Positions 19,474 through 26,742 of a DNA stretch of 64,000 nucleotides are shown here, piece after piece. Position numbers and translations under genes: made by a program. How positions within the stretch are numbered: the first letter of the stretch is position 1; every line of letters begins with the position of its first letter. Below the pieces are notes generated by a model that ran no database searches, had not been told where the DNA came from, and saw nothing but the letters and a program-made list of their open reading frames with translations. Origin of the DNA: Bradyrhizobium tropiciagri (GTDB taxonomy: Bacteria > Pseudomonadota > Alphaproteobacteria > Rhizobiales > Xanthobacteraceae); the NCBI RefSeq assembly GCF_018130505.1, contig NZ_JAFCKH010000010.1:124001-188000 (forward strand), written 5' to 3'.

Positions 19474-20499
19474 TTACTTCTTTCCGGCCTGCTCTTTTCC
19501 GGGCTGACCTGCCTCGACATAGGCCTTGGTCGCCAGCGCGCATTCGCCGAGCACGGTGAGGAAGCGTTGCACCGTGTCTTCGCCGACCACGAACGGGTTC
19601 GCCTCGCTCGGCTTGCGCTCGTTCAGCGCCGCCATCTTGGCGACGGCGGAGTCGAAGCTGACATGGTTGGACAGCAGCACATCGGCATGCTCCTGCTTCA
19701 GGACATCGCGATATTTCACCGTGGTGTCGGAATAGATCTGCAGCCGGTCGGGCAGCGGACCGAAATTGTAGGCCGTGCCGCCCCAGGCCACAGCGTGATG
19801 TTCCTGGCCGTGGTCATGCACCGTAAACACGGTGGCGAGCGTGCCAAGCGTGTGGCCGGGGATCACGTGCAGCTTGAACGTGGTGCTACCGAGCGTGATG
19901 CTGTCGCCGTCCTTGACAGCCATGTCGCGCTTGGGCGGCGGATCGAACAGCGGAATGCGCTTGGGATCGAACTTCGGATCGTCGAACGTTGCCCAGTCGA
20001 TCTCGCTCATCACGATGCGCGGATTGAACTTCTCCTTCAGATAGGCGGCGCCGCCATAATGGTCGCCATGGGCGTGGCTGACGATGACATATTTGATGTC
20101 GGCGGGATCGAGCTTCAGCTTGCGCAGGCCCTGCTCGATATATTGCTTTGCCTCCTCGGCATTATCCAGCGCGTCGATGATGACGATGCCTTGCGAAGTC
20201 TTCACCGCCCAGGCGCTGGTCCAGTAATTGCCGAGGAAGTACAGTTCGTCCATCACCTGCATGGGCTCGAGCGGCGGACGCTTCTGCATCTCCTTGTAAT
20301 TGTCCATGAAGCTCGCTGCCGGCTCGGGCGTCGCCGTCTTGCAGAGTCCGAGCGCGCCCGTCAGGTCCGTCTTCGCGGCGGCGGTTGCGACTTCGACGTG
20401 GCGGTCGATGGCCGCGTTGCCGGCCTGCTGTGCGGAGGCCGCGGAGATGCCGAGCAGAAGCGTCGCCGTGATGGCGGCGCCGGAAACACGATGCGTCAT
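19474..20499 (-). CDS. metallo-beta-lactamase-fold hydrolase, class B3-like
   Basis: A 341-residue exported protein: signal peptide (SGAAITATLLLGISAASA) and an MBL domain with the zinc motif SHAHGDHYGG (His142, His144, Asp146, His147), a second His in PGHTLGT and a third in SNHVSFD. Pattern H-x-H-x-D-H followed by this spacing resembles subclass B3 beta-lactamases and related periplasmic hydrolases. Whether it hydrolyses beta-lactams is untested. A Lys-rich tail (GKEQAGKK) ends it. ATG 20499 is preferred because the signal peptide then begins at the N-terminus. It is downstream of the gentisate dioxygenase on the same strand, 100 bp away, but probably independent. Confidence 0.8.
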   Translation of the reverse strand: MTHRVSGAAITATLLLGISAASAQQAGNAAIDRHVEVATAAAKTDLTGALGLCKTATPEPAASFMDNYKEMQKRPPLEPMQVMDELYFLGNYWTSAWAVKTSQGIVIIDALDNAEEAKQYIEQGLRKLKLDPADIKYVIVSHAHGDHYGGAAYLKEKFNPRIVMSEIDWATFDDPKFDPKRIPLFDPPPKRDMAVKDGDSITLGSTTFKLHVIPGHTLGTLATVFTVHDHGQEHHAVAWGGTAYNFGPLPDRLQIYSDTTVKYRDVLKQEHADVLLSNHVSFDSAVAKMAALNERKPSEANPFVVGEDTVQRFLTVLGECALATKAYVEAGQPGKEQAGKK

Positions 20500-20598
20500 G
20501 AAAGCTCCCCAGCCTGAAATCGGGTGTCGTCGTAGCCAAGGCATTCCGGCCATCGATCGCCGCAAGGTTAGGGTGCGATGGCCGGCAATGTGCGTCAA

Positions 20599-21639
20599 TT
20601 ACGCGTTACCGCGATCCTCGCGGAACAGGTCGAGCTTCTGCTGCACGGGGCGGTCGGAGAACGAGAACAGCACCGAGTCCATGTCGGCCTCGTGCGTCAC
20701 CCAGTGCCAGCTCGGCACCACGAACAGATCGCGCGGCCCCCATTCGAAGGTCTGGTCGCCGACCCGGGTGCGGCCCTTGCCCTCGATCGCGGCGAACACG
20801 GTGGCGTCGGTCGAACGATAGCGTGCTGTCTTGAAACCCTTCGGCAGCAGCTGAATGAAGGTGCCGATGGTCGGCATCGCAAAGTCGCCGGTCTCGGGAT
20901 TGGAGAAGCGCAGCTTGAGGCCGTGGCAGGCATCCCACTCGTCACCGGCCCTGGCCTTCTCCAGCGCCTCGCGGGTGTAGTCATAGGGATAGTTGAAGAT
21001 CGGCGAGGTCTTGGATGCCCGCTTCTGGTCGACCGGCAGGAGGTTGTGGCCGTAGCGCGCGAAGCTGGCGCCTGATGGTTTCGAGATCTGCTGCTGTTCC
21101 TCTCTGGCGCCTTCGGCAAAAGAGCAGTCGAAGAACTGCACCATCGGGATGTCGAGGCCGTCGAGCCAGAACATCGGCTCCGAGGTCTCGTTGGAATGAT
21201 CATGCCACGTCATCGACGGCGTGATGACGAAATCGCCCGGCGCCATCGCGGTGCGCTCGCCGTCGACCGCGGTGTAGGCGCCCTTGCCCTCGAGCACGAA
21301 GCGCAGCGCCGACTGGGTGTGGCGATGCGCCGGCGCGACGTCGCCCGGCACCACCATCTGCACGCCGGCGAACAGCGAGGTCGTGATCCTGGACTGGCCG
21401 CGCAGGCCGGGATTCTCCAGCACCAGCACGCGGCGTTCGGCTTCCTTCGCCGTAATCAGCTTGCCGGCCTCGTTCATGTAGTCGCGGATATGATCGAACT
21501 TCCAGAGGTGGGGGCGGCAGGCGCTGCGCGGCTCCGGCGTGACCAGATCGCCCAGCACGTTCCACAGCGCCGAGAGGTTTTCGCCGTCGATCTTCTTGTA
21601 GAACGCCTCGCGCTCCGGGGTCTTCTGCACGGCTTCCAT
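20599..21639 (-). CDS. gtdA: gentisate 1,2-dioxygenase
   Basis: A 346-residue bicupin. It opens gentisate (2,5-dihydroxybenzoate) between C1 and C2 with O2 to give maleylpyruvate. The N-terminal cupin holds the Fe(II) ligands H-R-H (105-107, APAHRHTQSALRFVLEGKG being the typical gentisate-dioxygenase block) and a third His in MTWHDHSNE (146/148). The C-terminal cupin ends with DLFVVPSWHWVTHEA, also conserved in this family. ATG 21639 follows GGGAGGCTGCC on the minus strand. It diverges from the isomerase gene over a 105-bp region carrying a 20-bp palindrome that is probably a MarR operator. Confidence 0.93.
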   Translation of the reverse strand: MEAVQKTPEREAFYKKIDGENLSALWNVLGDLVTPEPRSACRPHLWKFDHIRDYMNEAGKLITAKEAERRVLVLENPGLRGQSRITTSLFAGVQMVVPGDVAPAHRHTQSALRFVLEGKGAYTAVDGERTAMAPGDFVITPSMTWHDHSNETSEPMFWLDGLDIPMVQFFDCSFAEGAREEQQQISKPSGASFARYGHNLLPVDQKRASKTSPIFNYPYDYTREALEKARAGDEWDACHGLKLRFSNPETGDFAMPTIGTFIQLLPKGFKTARYRSTDATVFAAIEGKGRTRVGDQTFEWGPRDLFVVPSWHWVTHEADMDSVLFSFSDRPVQQKLDLFREDRGNA

Positions 21640-21673
21640 GGCAGCCTCCCTACGTTCTTGTCGGCTCAATTTA

Positions 21674-21693
21674 ATTGACAGTATACTGACAAT
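21674..21693. promoter_or_regulatory. near-palindromic operator in the gentisate divergent promoter
   Basis: ATTGACAGTATACTGACAAT is a 20-bp inverted repeat with only one mismatched pair (positions 5 and 16). It lies 35 bp upstream of the dioxygenase ATG and 52 bp upstream of the isomerase ATG. The half-site TTGACA may also double as a -35 element. A close copy (18/20) is at 25916-25935. MarR regulators bind palindromes of this size, and a MarR gene is two genes downstream. Confidence 0.75.
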
Positions 21694-21744
21694 ATGGCTA
21701 GCGTCAATCAACCAGGCCAATCACGAAATGCAAGGGAGGTTCCG

Positions 21745-22377
21745 ATGAAGCTGCATGGCTACTTCCGCAGCAGCGCGTCCTACCGGGTCCGGATCGCTCT
21801 CAACCTGAAAGGGCTCAGCCCCGAGCACCTGCCGCACCATCTGCGCAAGGGCGAGCAATGCGCGCCGGCCTATCTCGCCATCAATCCGCAGGGCCTGGTG
21901 CCGACGCTGGAGAACGACGCCGGGGCGATCCTCACCCAGTCGCTCGCGATCATCGAATGGCTCGACGAGGTTCATCCTAATCCTCCGCTGCTGCCGAAGG
22001 ATCCGCTGCGCCGCGCGAAAGTGCGTGCGTTTGCGCAGGCGATCGCCTGCGACACCCACCCGGTGCAGAATTTGAAGGTGCTGGCGCGCCTGCGGCAGCT
22101 CGGCATGCCCGAAGAGAAGGTGACGGAATGGGCGGCCTGGGCCAACCGCGAGGGGCTTGCCGCCTGTGAGATCCTGATCGCGGAGGAGGCCGGGCCGTTC
22201 TGCTTCGGCGATACGCCGACGCTTGCCGATCTCTGCCTCGTGCCGCAACTCGCCAATGCGCGCCGTTTCGGCGTCGACCTGTCGGCCTATCCGCGGCTGC
22301 TCAAGGCCGAAGCCGCCGCAAAGCAGATCAAGGCCTTCGCCGACGCTGCCCCGGACAAGCAGCCCGATGCCGAATAG
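21745..22377 (+). CDS. maiA: maleylpyruvate / maleylacetoacetate isomerase (zeta-class GST)
   Basis: A 210-residue glutathione transferase of the zeta class. The N-terminal thioredoxin fold has the family motif FRSSASYRVRIALNLKG with the catalytic Ser-Ser near 9-10, then NPQGLVPTLE and QSLAIIEWLDE (glutathione contact). The C-terminal helical domain contains C-D-T-H-P-V-Q-N. In gentisate degradation it isomerises maleylpyruvate to fumarylpyruvate with glutathione. AGGGAGGT precedes ATG 21745. It is divergent from the dioxygenase and overlaps the MarR gene, indicating a single regulated unit. No fumarylpyruvate hydrolase follows, so the last step must be encoded elsewhere. Confidence 0.9.
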   Translation: MKLHGYFRSSASYRVRIALNLKGLSPEHLPHHLRKGEQCAPAYLAINPQGLVPTLENDAGAILTQSLAIIEWLDEVHPNPPLLPKDPLRRAKVRAFAQAIACDTHPVQNLKVLARLRQLGMPEEKVTEWAAWANREGLAACEILIAEEAGPFCFGDTPTLADLCLVPQLANARRFGVDLSAYPRLLKAEAAAKQIKAFADAAPDKQPDAE

Positions 22378-22873
22378 CAAGCCCGTCACCATGGACGCGG
22401 TCTACACCGCACCCGGCTATCTGTTCCGCCGGATGCAGCAGATCGCGGTCGCGCTGTTCATCGAGGAGTGCAAGGCGTTCGACCTGACGCCGGTGCAGTA
22501 CGCCGCGCTGATCGCGATCTCGACCCATCCCGGCATCGATGCCACCCGGCTCTCGGCCGTGATCGCGTTCGACCGCTCCACCCTCGGCAACGTCATCGAG
22601 CGGCTGGAGGCCAAGGAGTTCATCGCCCGCAAGCCGGCACCGGAGGACAGGCGCGTCAAGCTGTTGTATCTCACCAAGGCAGGTGCGGCCGTGCTCGATG
22701 AGATCATGCCGTCAGTCGACAAGGCGCAGGCGCGGATGCTGCAGCCGCTGAAGCCGGCCGACCGCAAGGCGCTGCTGGCGCTGTTGACCCAGCTGGTCGA
22801 TCTCAACAACGAGGCATCGCGCGTGCCACTGCGCGCCGAGGACGCGCTCGAACATCTCGGGAGGTCGGGCTGA
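22367..22873 (+). CDS. MarR-family transcriptional regulator
   Basis: A 168-residue winged helix-turn-helix regulator. The DNA-binding region is LTPVQYAALIAISTHPGIDATRLSAVIAFDRSTLGNVIERL (recognised as TPVQYAALIAI, then DRSTLGNVIERLEA), the wing is RKPAPEDRRVKLLYLT, and long helices flank it for dimerisation. ATG 22367 overlaps the end of the isomerase gene (11 bases), implying translational coupling; ATG 22391 is an alternative. It most likely represses the gentisate genes through the 20-bp palindromes at 21674 and 25916, with an aromatic acid or CoA thioester as inducer. The start of a truncated hydroxylase overlaps its stop (TGATG). Confidence 0.88.
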   Translation: MPNSKPVTMDAVYTAPGYLFRRMQQIAVALFIEECKAFDLTPVQYAALIAISTHPGIDATRLSAVIAFDRSTLGNVIERLEAKEFIARKPAPEDRRVKLLYLTKAGAAVLDEIMPSVDKAQARMLQPLKPADRKALLALLTQLVDLNNEASRVPLRAEDALEHLGRSG

Positions 22874-23028
22874 TGGCGGAGAGCAAACCAGTCCTGATCG
22901 CAGGTGGCGGCATCGGCGGCCTCGCCGTTGCGCTGGGGCTGGCGCAGAAGGGCGGGATTGAAGGCGTAGGCGCCGCCGCAAACTCAGTCGTCGTCCCGGA
23001 CAAGCGAAGCGCGATCCGGGACCCATAA
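22873..23028 (+). pseudogene. truncated FAD aromatic hydroxylase (3-hydroxybenzoate 6-hydroxylase-like remnant)
   Basis: ATG 22873 overlaps the MarR stop. The first 26 residues (MAESKPVLIAGGGIGGLAVA then LGLAQKG) are the FAD-binding beta-alpha-beta unit with G-G-G-I-G-G, as in salicylate hydroxylase and 3-hydroxybenzoate 6-hydroxylase. The sequence then changes abruptly to GIEGVGAAAN and runs into a family B palindromic repeat, reaching TAA at 23026. An intact enzyme has about 390-400 residues, so more than 90 percent is missing. Its position (isomerase, MarR, hydroxylase) fits the usual gentisate operon order. I infer loss by deletion associated with the repeat. It should be inactive. Confidence 0.75.
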
Positions 23029-23121
23029 CCACGAATGCGCATGAGGCGGCACGCTGGGGCCGCAGCATGCCGCAACAACGAAGGTTTTGCGGCTATGGGT
23101 CCCGGCCTTCGCAGGGACGAC
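22990..23121. repeat. palindromic intergenic repeat, family B copy 2
   Basis: Left end GTCGTCCCGGACAAGCGAAG with GGGACCCATAACCAC; right end GGCTATGGGTCCCGGCCTTC then AGGGACGAC. It overlaps the tail of the truncated hydroxylase and separates it from the ligase gene. Confidence 0.85.
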
Positions 23122-23148
23122 GTCGAGTGTGTTGCGCGACCTAGCGTC

Positions 23149-24759
23149 TCACATCCGCATCACCGCCTGCCGGTCGATCTTCCCCGTACCCGTCTTCGGC
23201 AGTTCGTCGATGAACTTCACCTCGCGCGGGTACTTGTACGGCAGCAGTTTTGCCTTGACGTAATCCTGCAGTTGCCGCGTCGCCTCGCTTGCGTCGAAGC
23301 CCCCCTTGTTCATCACTACCACGGCCCGCAGCGTCATGCGGCGGTCGGGCAGTTCGGCCGCATACACAGCGCATTCACGGACGTCCGGATGGTCGGCGAG
23401 GCAGAGCTCGACCTCGAGCGGGTAAACCCATTGGCCGGAGATCTTCACCAGATCGTCGGCGCGGCCGCGGAAGAAGTGGAAACCGTCGCTGTCGCGCACG
23501 AAGCGGTCGCCGGTGTAGATCCATCCCGCCTCGCGCACCGTCTCGGCGGTCTTGTCGGGCCGGTTCCAGTACAGCGGCGTCGCGGAATCGCCGCGCACCC
23601 ACAGAATGCCTTCCTCATTGTCGCCGACCTCGCGGCCGTCGCTGTCGCGCAGCATGATCTCGTAGCCCGGCACGCGCAGGCCGGCGGCGCCGAGTTTCTT
23701 GTTGTCTTCGCGATTGCAGAGATAGATGTGCAGCACCTCGGTCGAGCCGAGGCCCTCGATGATCTCGATCCCGGTCAGGTTCTTCCAGCCGTTGAAGACA
23801 TCTGCGGACAGCACCTCCGCGGCCGACACCGCCATCCGCAGCGAGGAGAAGTCGGCCGCATCGGCGCCCTCGGCCTTGGTCAGCGAGGTGTAGAGCGTCG
23901 GCAGGCCGAAGAACACGGTCGGGCGATATTGCCGGATCGCGGCAAAGATCGCCGCCGGCTTCGGCTGGCCCGGCAGCAGCAGCGTCGCGGCGCCGACCGA
24001 GAAGGGAAACGTGATCGAATTGCCGAAGCCATAAGCGAAGAAGATCTTCGGCACCGAGAAGCAGATGTCGCCGGGCTTCAGCTTCAGGACGCTGCGGGCA
24101 AAGGCGAGCTCGCTATAGGCCATGTCGTGCTGCAGATGCACGATGCCCTTGGGGCGGCCGGTCGAGCCCGACGAGTACATCCAGAACGCCATCTCGTTGC
24201 GGTGCGTGTCGGCCTCGTCGAGCTCGCCGGCAAATCCGGCCAGCCATTCGCCGGCGTTACGGGCGTCCGGCACCGCGTGATCGCCGGTGGTGCCATTGAC
24301 CACGATCAGCGTGCGCAGCGGCGTGTCCTTGCAGGCCTCTGCGTTGAAACGCGAGCAGAACTCGGCATCGGCCACGGCGACCGCTGCGCCGGCGTCGGAG
24401 AGATAGAATTGCAGCAGCTCCGGCGGCGTCAGTGTGTTGATCAGCAGCGGTACGAAGCCCGCGCGCACCGCGCCGAAGAACGCCGCCGGATAGGCCGTGG
24501 TGTCGTCGAGGAACAGCAGGATGCGGTCGCCGCGCTTGAGCCCGAGCGATTTGAAGCCATGGCCCCACTGCGCCGCATCCGTGCAGAGCTCGCGATAGCT
24601 GCGCGTGCCGGCCGGGCCGGTCAGTGCCATGCGGTCGGCGTTGCCGTTATCGAGATTGTCGAACAGGATGCGGCTGGCGTTGTAGCGCTCGGGAAGCGTA
24701 AAGCCGATCTCGCGCGCGCCCGGATTGTCCTGCGGGACCTGGTCGGCGATCTCGGTCAT
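23149..24759 (-). CDS. aryl-CoA ligase (benzoate-CoA ligase family; salicylate-CoA ligase candidate)
   Basis: A 536-residue adenylate-forming enzyme. P-loop-like motif MYSSGSTGRPKGIVH (about 205-220), A5-type GLGSTEVLHIYLCN, A7 TGDRFVRDSDG and the C-terminal catalytic lysine in LPKTGTGKIDRQ. The overall sequence, including ERYNASRILFDNLD near the start, is that of benzoate/4-hydroxybenzoate-CoA ligases. It would activate an aromatic acid with ATP and CoA. It overlaps the preceding FAD hydroxylase by 4 bases (ATGA), so both act on the same substrate; with a gentisate dioxygenase 1.5 kb away, salicylate is the best guess (salicylyl-CoA route). Anthranilate or benzoate are alternatives. Confidence 0.83.
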   Translation of the reverse strand: MTEIADQVPQDNPGAREIGFTLPERYNASRILFDNLDNGNADRMALTGPAGTRSYRELCTDAAQWGHGFKSLGLKRGDRILLFLDDTTAYPAAFFGAVRAGFVPLLINTLTPPELLQFYLSDAGAAVAVADAEFCSRFNAEACKDTPLRTLIVVNGTTGDHAVPDARNAGEWLAGFAGELDEADTHRNEMAFWMYSSGSTGRPKGIVHLQHDMAYSELAFARSVLKLKPGDICFSVPKIFFAYGFGNSITFPFSVGAATLLLPGQPKPAAIFAAIRQYRPTVFFGLPTLYTSLTKAEGADAADFSSLRMAVSAAEVLSADVFNGWKNLTGIEIIEGLGSTEVLHIYLCNREDNKKLGAAGLRVPGYEIMLRDSDGREVGDNEEGILWVRGDSATPLYWNRPDKTAETVREAGWIYTGDRFVRDSDGFHFFRGRADDLVKISGQWVYPLEVELCLADHPDVRECAVYAAELPDRRMTLRAVVVMNKGGFDASEATRQLQDYVKAKLLPYKYPREVKFIDELPKTGTGKIDRQAVMRM

Positions 24760-25901
24760 GACGTGCCCTTCGAAGCGTTGCCCTTTTCGGCCTCGTAACG
24801 CGCCATGAAGGCTGGCGACATCGCGCGCAGCCGCGCGTCGTCGATCCGGCCGGAGCGGGTGATGTAGCTGTAGGCGAAGTCCATCAGGCCGAGCTTCATG
24901 TGCACAGGGAAATGCTCGTACCAGTCGGCGCTGGTGCGCGCCGCGGTGACGAGCTTCTTCACGATCGGCTTGCGCTCGCCCTCATAGCGCGCCAGCGCCG
25001 CCGGGATCGCCGGCTCCGCTTCCAGCGCCTTGGTCAGCGCGATCGCATCCTCGATCGCGAGCCGCGTGCCGGAGCCGATCGAGAAGTGCGCCGAATGCAG
25101 CGCGTCGCCGATCAGCACCATGTTGCCGTGCGACCACCGCTCGTTCCAGATCCACGGGAAACTGCGCCACAGCGACTTGTTCGAGATCAGACTGTGGCCG
25201 TCCAGTGTCGCGGCAAACACGTCTTCGCAGATCGCTTGCGATTCTTCGATGCTCTTGTCGGCAAAACCGTAGGCCGCCCAGGTCGCCGCGTCGCATTCGA
25301 CCAGGAAGGTGCTCATGTCCCCGGCATAGCGATAGTGATGGGCGTTGAAGCTGCCGCGGTCGGTCGCAACGAAAGTCTGCGACAGCGTCGCGAAGGTCTT
25401 TGTCGTGCCGTACCAGGCGAACTTGTTGGTCGAATGCGACACCGAGGCGCCGAACGCGTCCTCGAAACCGCGGCGGACCATCGAGTTGAGGCCGTCGGCG
25501 GCGACGATCAAATCGTAGCCTTCGAGCTGGTCGGCCGATTGCACCATGGTGTCGAAGCGCGGCGCGATGCCGACGCTGCGGACGCGCTGCTGCAGGATCG
25601 TCAGCAGCGCCAGGCGGCCGATCGAGGAGAAGCCGACGCCGTCGATCTCGACGTTCTCGCCGCGCAGGTTCAGCGTGATGTTCTTCCAGCTCTCCATTTG
25701 CGGCGTGATGGCATCGACCGTCTCCGGGTCGTCGGCGCGCAGGAAATCGAGCGCCTGTTCCGAGAACACCACGCCGAAGCCCCAGGTGGCGCCGGCGGCG
25801 TTCTGCTCGAACAAATCGATGTCGGCGTCGGGATGACGCTTCTTCCAGAGATAGGCGAAGTAGAGCCCGCCGGGCCCTCCGCCGATCACGGCGATCCGCA
25901 A
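24756..25901 (-). CDS. FAD-dependent aryl-CoA monooxygenase (salicylyl-CoA 5-hydroxylase-like)
   Basis: A 381-residue group A flavin monooxygenase. It begins MRIAVIGGGPGGLYFAYLWK, has the GD-type second FAD motif VLIGDALHSAHFSIGSGTRLAIED, and ends after a short C-terminal helix region. The stretch QNAAGATWGFGVVFSEQALDF and the H-S-A-H-F-S-I-G-S-G-T-R motif are typical of salicylyl-CoA 5-hydroxylase (SdgC) and of the N-terminal half of 2-aminobenzoyl-CoA monooxygenase/reductase; here the reductase half is absent, favouring a simple hydroxylase. The start codon is TTG 25901, preceded by GGGAGG. An operator-like palindrome is 15 bp upstream. The product would be gentisyl-CoA if the substrate is salicylyl-CoA. 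Confidence 0.8.
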   Translation of the reverse strand: MRIAVIGGGPGGLYFAYLWKKRHPDADIDLFEQNAAGATWGFGVVFSEQALDFLRADDPETVDAITPQMESWKNITLNLRGENVEIDGVGFSSIGRLALLTILQQRVRSVGIAPRFDTMVQSADQLEGYDLIVAADGLNSMVRRGFEDAFGASVSHSTNKFAWYGTTKTFATLSQTFVATDRGSFNAHHYRYAGDMSTFLVECDAATWAAYGFADKSIEESQAICEDVFAATLDGHSLISNKSLWRSFPWIWNERWSHGNMVLIGDALHSAHFSIGSGTRLAIEDAIALTKALEAEPAIPAALARYEGERKPIVKKLVTAARTSADWYEHFPVHMKLGLMDFAYSYITRSGRIDDARLRAMSPAFMARYEAEKGNASKGTS

Positions 25902-25915
25902 CGTCTGCCTCCCAG

Positions 25916-25935
25916 ATTGACAGTGTACTTACAAT
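25916..25935. promoter_or_regulatory. second copy of the gentisate operator
   Basis: ATTGACAGTGTACTTACAAT matches the site at 21674-21693 at 18 of 20 positions. It sits 15-34 bp before the TTG start of the aryl-CoA hydroxylase, where a bound repressor would block transcription initiation or early elongation. Confidence 0.72.
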
Positions 25936-26026
25936 TTGGGTCCAGACTAATCCGCCGCCGGCGGGAACGCCAGAGGGAAAATGCGCGCGGCCGTTGGCTC
26001 AGTGGCGGCCGCAATCAGATAAGTCC

Positions 26027-26114
26027 GTAGCCCGGATGGAGCGAAGCGCAATCCGGGAACGCTGGTGCCTCGGGGAGACCGCCCCGGATTGCGCTGCGCT
26101 CCATCCGGGCTACG
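26027..26114. repeat. palindromic intergenic repeat, family A copy 3
   Basis: GTAGCCCGGATGGAGCGAAG on the left and CGCTCCATCCGGGCTACG on the right. It lies upstream of the aryl-CoA hydroxylase promoter and after the small secreted-protein gene at 26164. Confidence 0.9.
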
Positions 26115-26163
26115 GACTCGGCAAGCGGAGAAGGAGCGCAGCTCTTTCGCGGTCAGCCTGCGG

Positions 26164-26376
26164 TCAGTAGCAGCGGCGGACCTTCACGCCGCCGACCCAC
26201 ACCCAGCGGCAGCCGGCGACGACGGGCTTGCGGACGACGACCGCGCCGCGCGCGCCCGCGCAACCGGCGCGATAGACGCCGCGTGCGCAAACCGCCGCAT
26301 TGGCTTCGGAGGATTCAATCGTCAGAGTTGCGGCAAAAGACAGCATGGCCGCAGCGATCAGCAAAAACGAACGCAT
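26164..26376 (-). CDS. small secreted protein
   Basis: A 70-residue protein: signal peptide MRSFLLIAAAMLSFAATLTI with A-N-A cleavage region, then a short mature part with three or four cysteines (AVCARGVYRAGCAGARG, CRWVWVGGVKVRRCY). Such small Gly/Val/Cys secreted proteins are numerous in Bradyrhizobium and of unknown function. GGGAGAGGGATT precedes ATG 26376. The C-terminal C-x-n-W-V-G-G-x-x-V-R-x-C-Y recalls the end of the small protein at 53977. Confidence 0.65.
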   Translation of the reverse strand: MRSFLLIAAAMLSFAATLTIESSEANAAVCARGVYRAGCAGARGAVVVRKPVVAGCRWVWVGGVKVRRCY

Positions 26377-26484
26377 GGTAATCCCTCTCCCGGGGAGGTT
26401 GGTTGGCCTGTCGTTGGTTAGCAAGGTGCTACGGATCCGTGCCCGGCGTTGCGCCGGACACATGTCGGATCATCGCATCTGCGG

Positions 26485-26706
26485 CTACTTCTTCTCCGCC
26501 TCTGCCAGCACCTTCTTGCAGGCGGGCGTCAGCTTGTCGCTCTCCTTGGCGAGGCAGGCGATGATGCGGCCGCCGCCGGGCGTCACGCTTTTGCAGAACT
26601 TCTCGTAGTCGCCCATGCAGGCGTCGCGTTGCGCGGCGGTCAGTTCCTGGGCGAAGGCGGCGGTCGAGCCGCAAAGCAGCGCGGCGGTCAGGATGATACG
26701 CAGCAT
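26485..26706 (-). CDS. small periplasmic Cys-rich-repeat protein
   Basis: A 73-residue exported protein with one copy of a Cys-rich repeat. After the signal peptide (MLRIILTAALLCGSTAAFAQ) comes RDACMGDYEKFCKSVTPGGG then RIIACLAKESDKLTPACKKVL: four cysteines in the pattern C-x7-C-x13-C-x12-C. The same pattern occurs three times in the adjacent, longer protein. It resembles the PF00839-type cysteine-rich repeat found singly in many proteobacterial periplasmic proteins. Function unknown. AAGGGAAACG precedes ATG 26706. Confidence 0.78.
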   Translation of the reverse strand: MLRIILTAALLCGSTAAFAQELTAAQRDACMGDYEKFCKSVTPGGGRIIACLAKESDKLTPACKKVLAEAEKK

Positions 26707-26742
26707 CGATCGTTTCCCTTCTTCCGGTCTGGTCGTTGAAGC

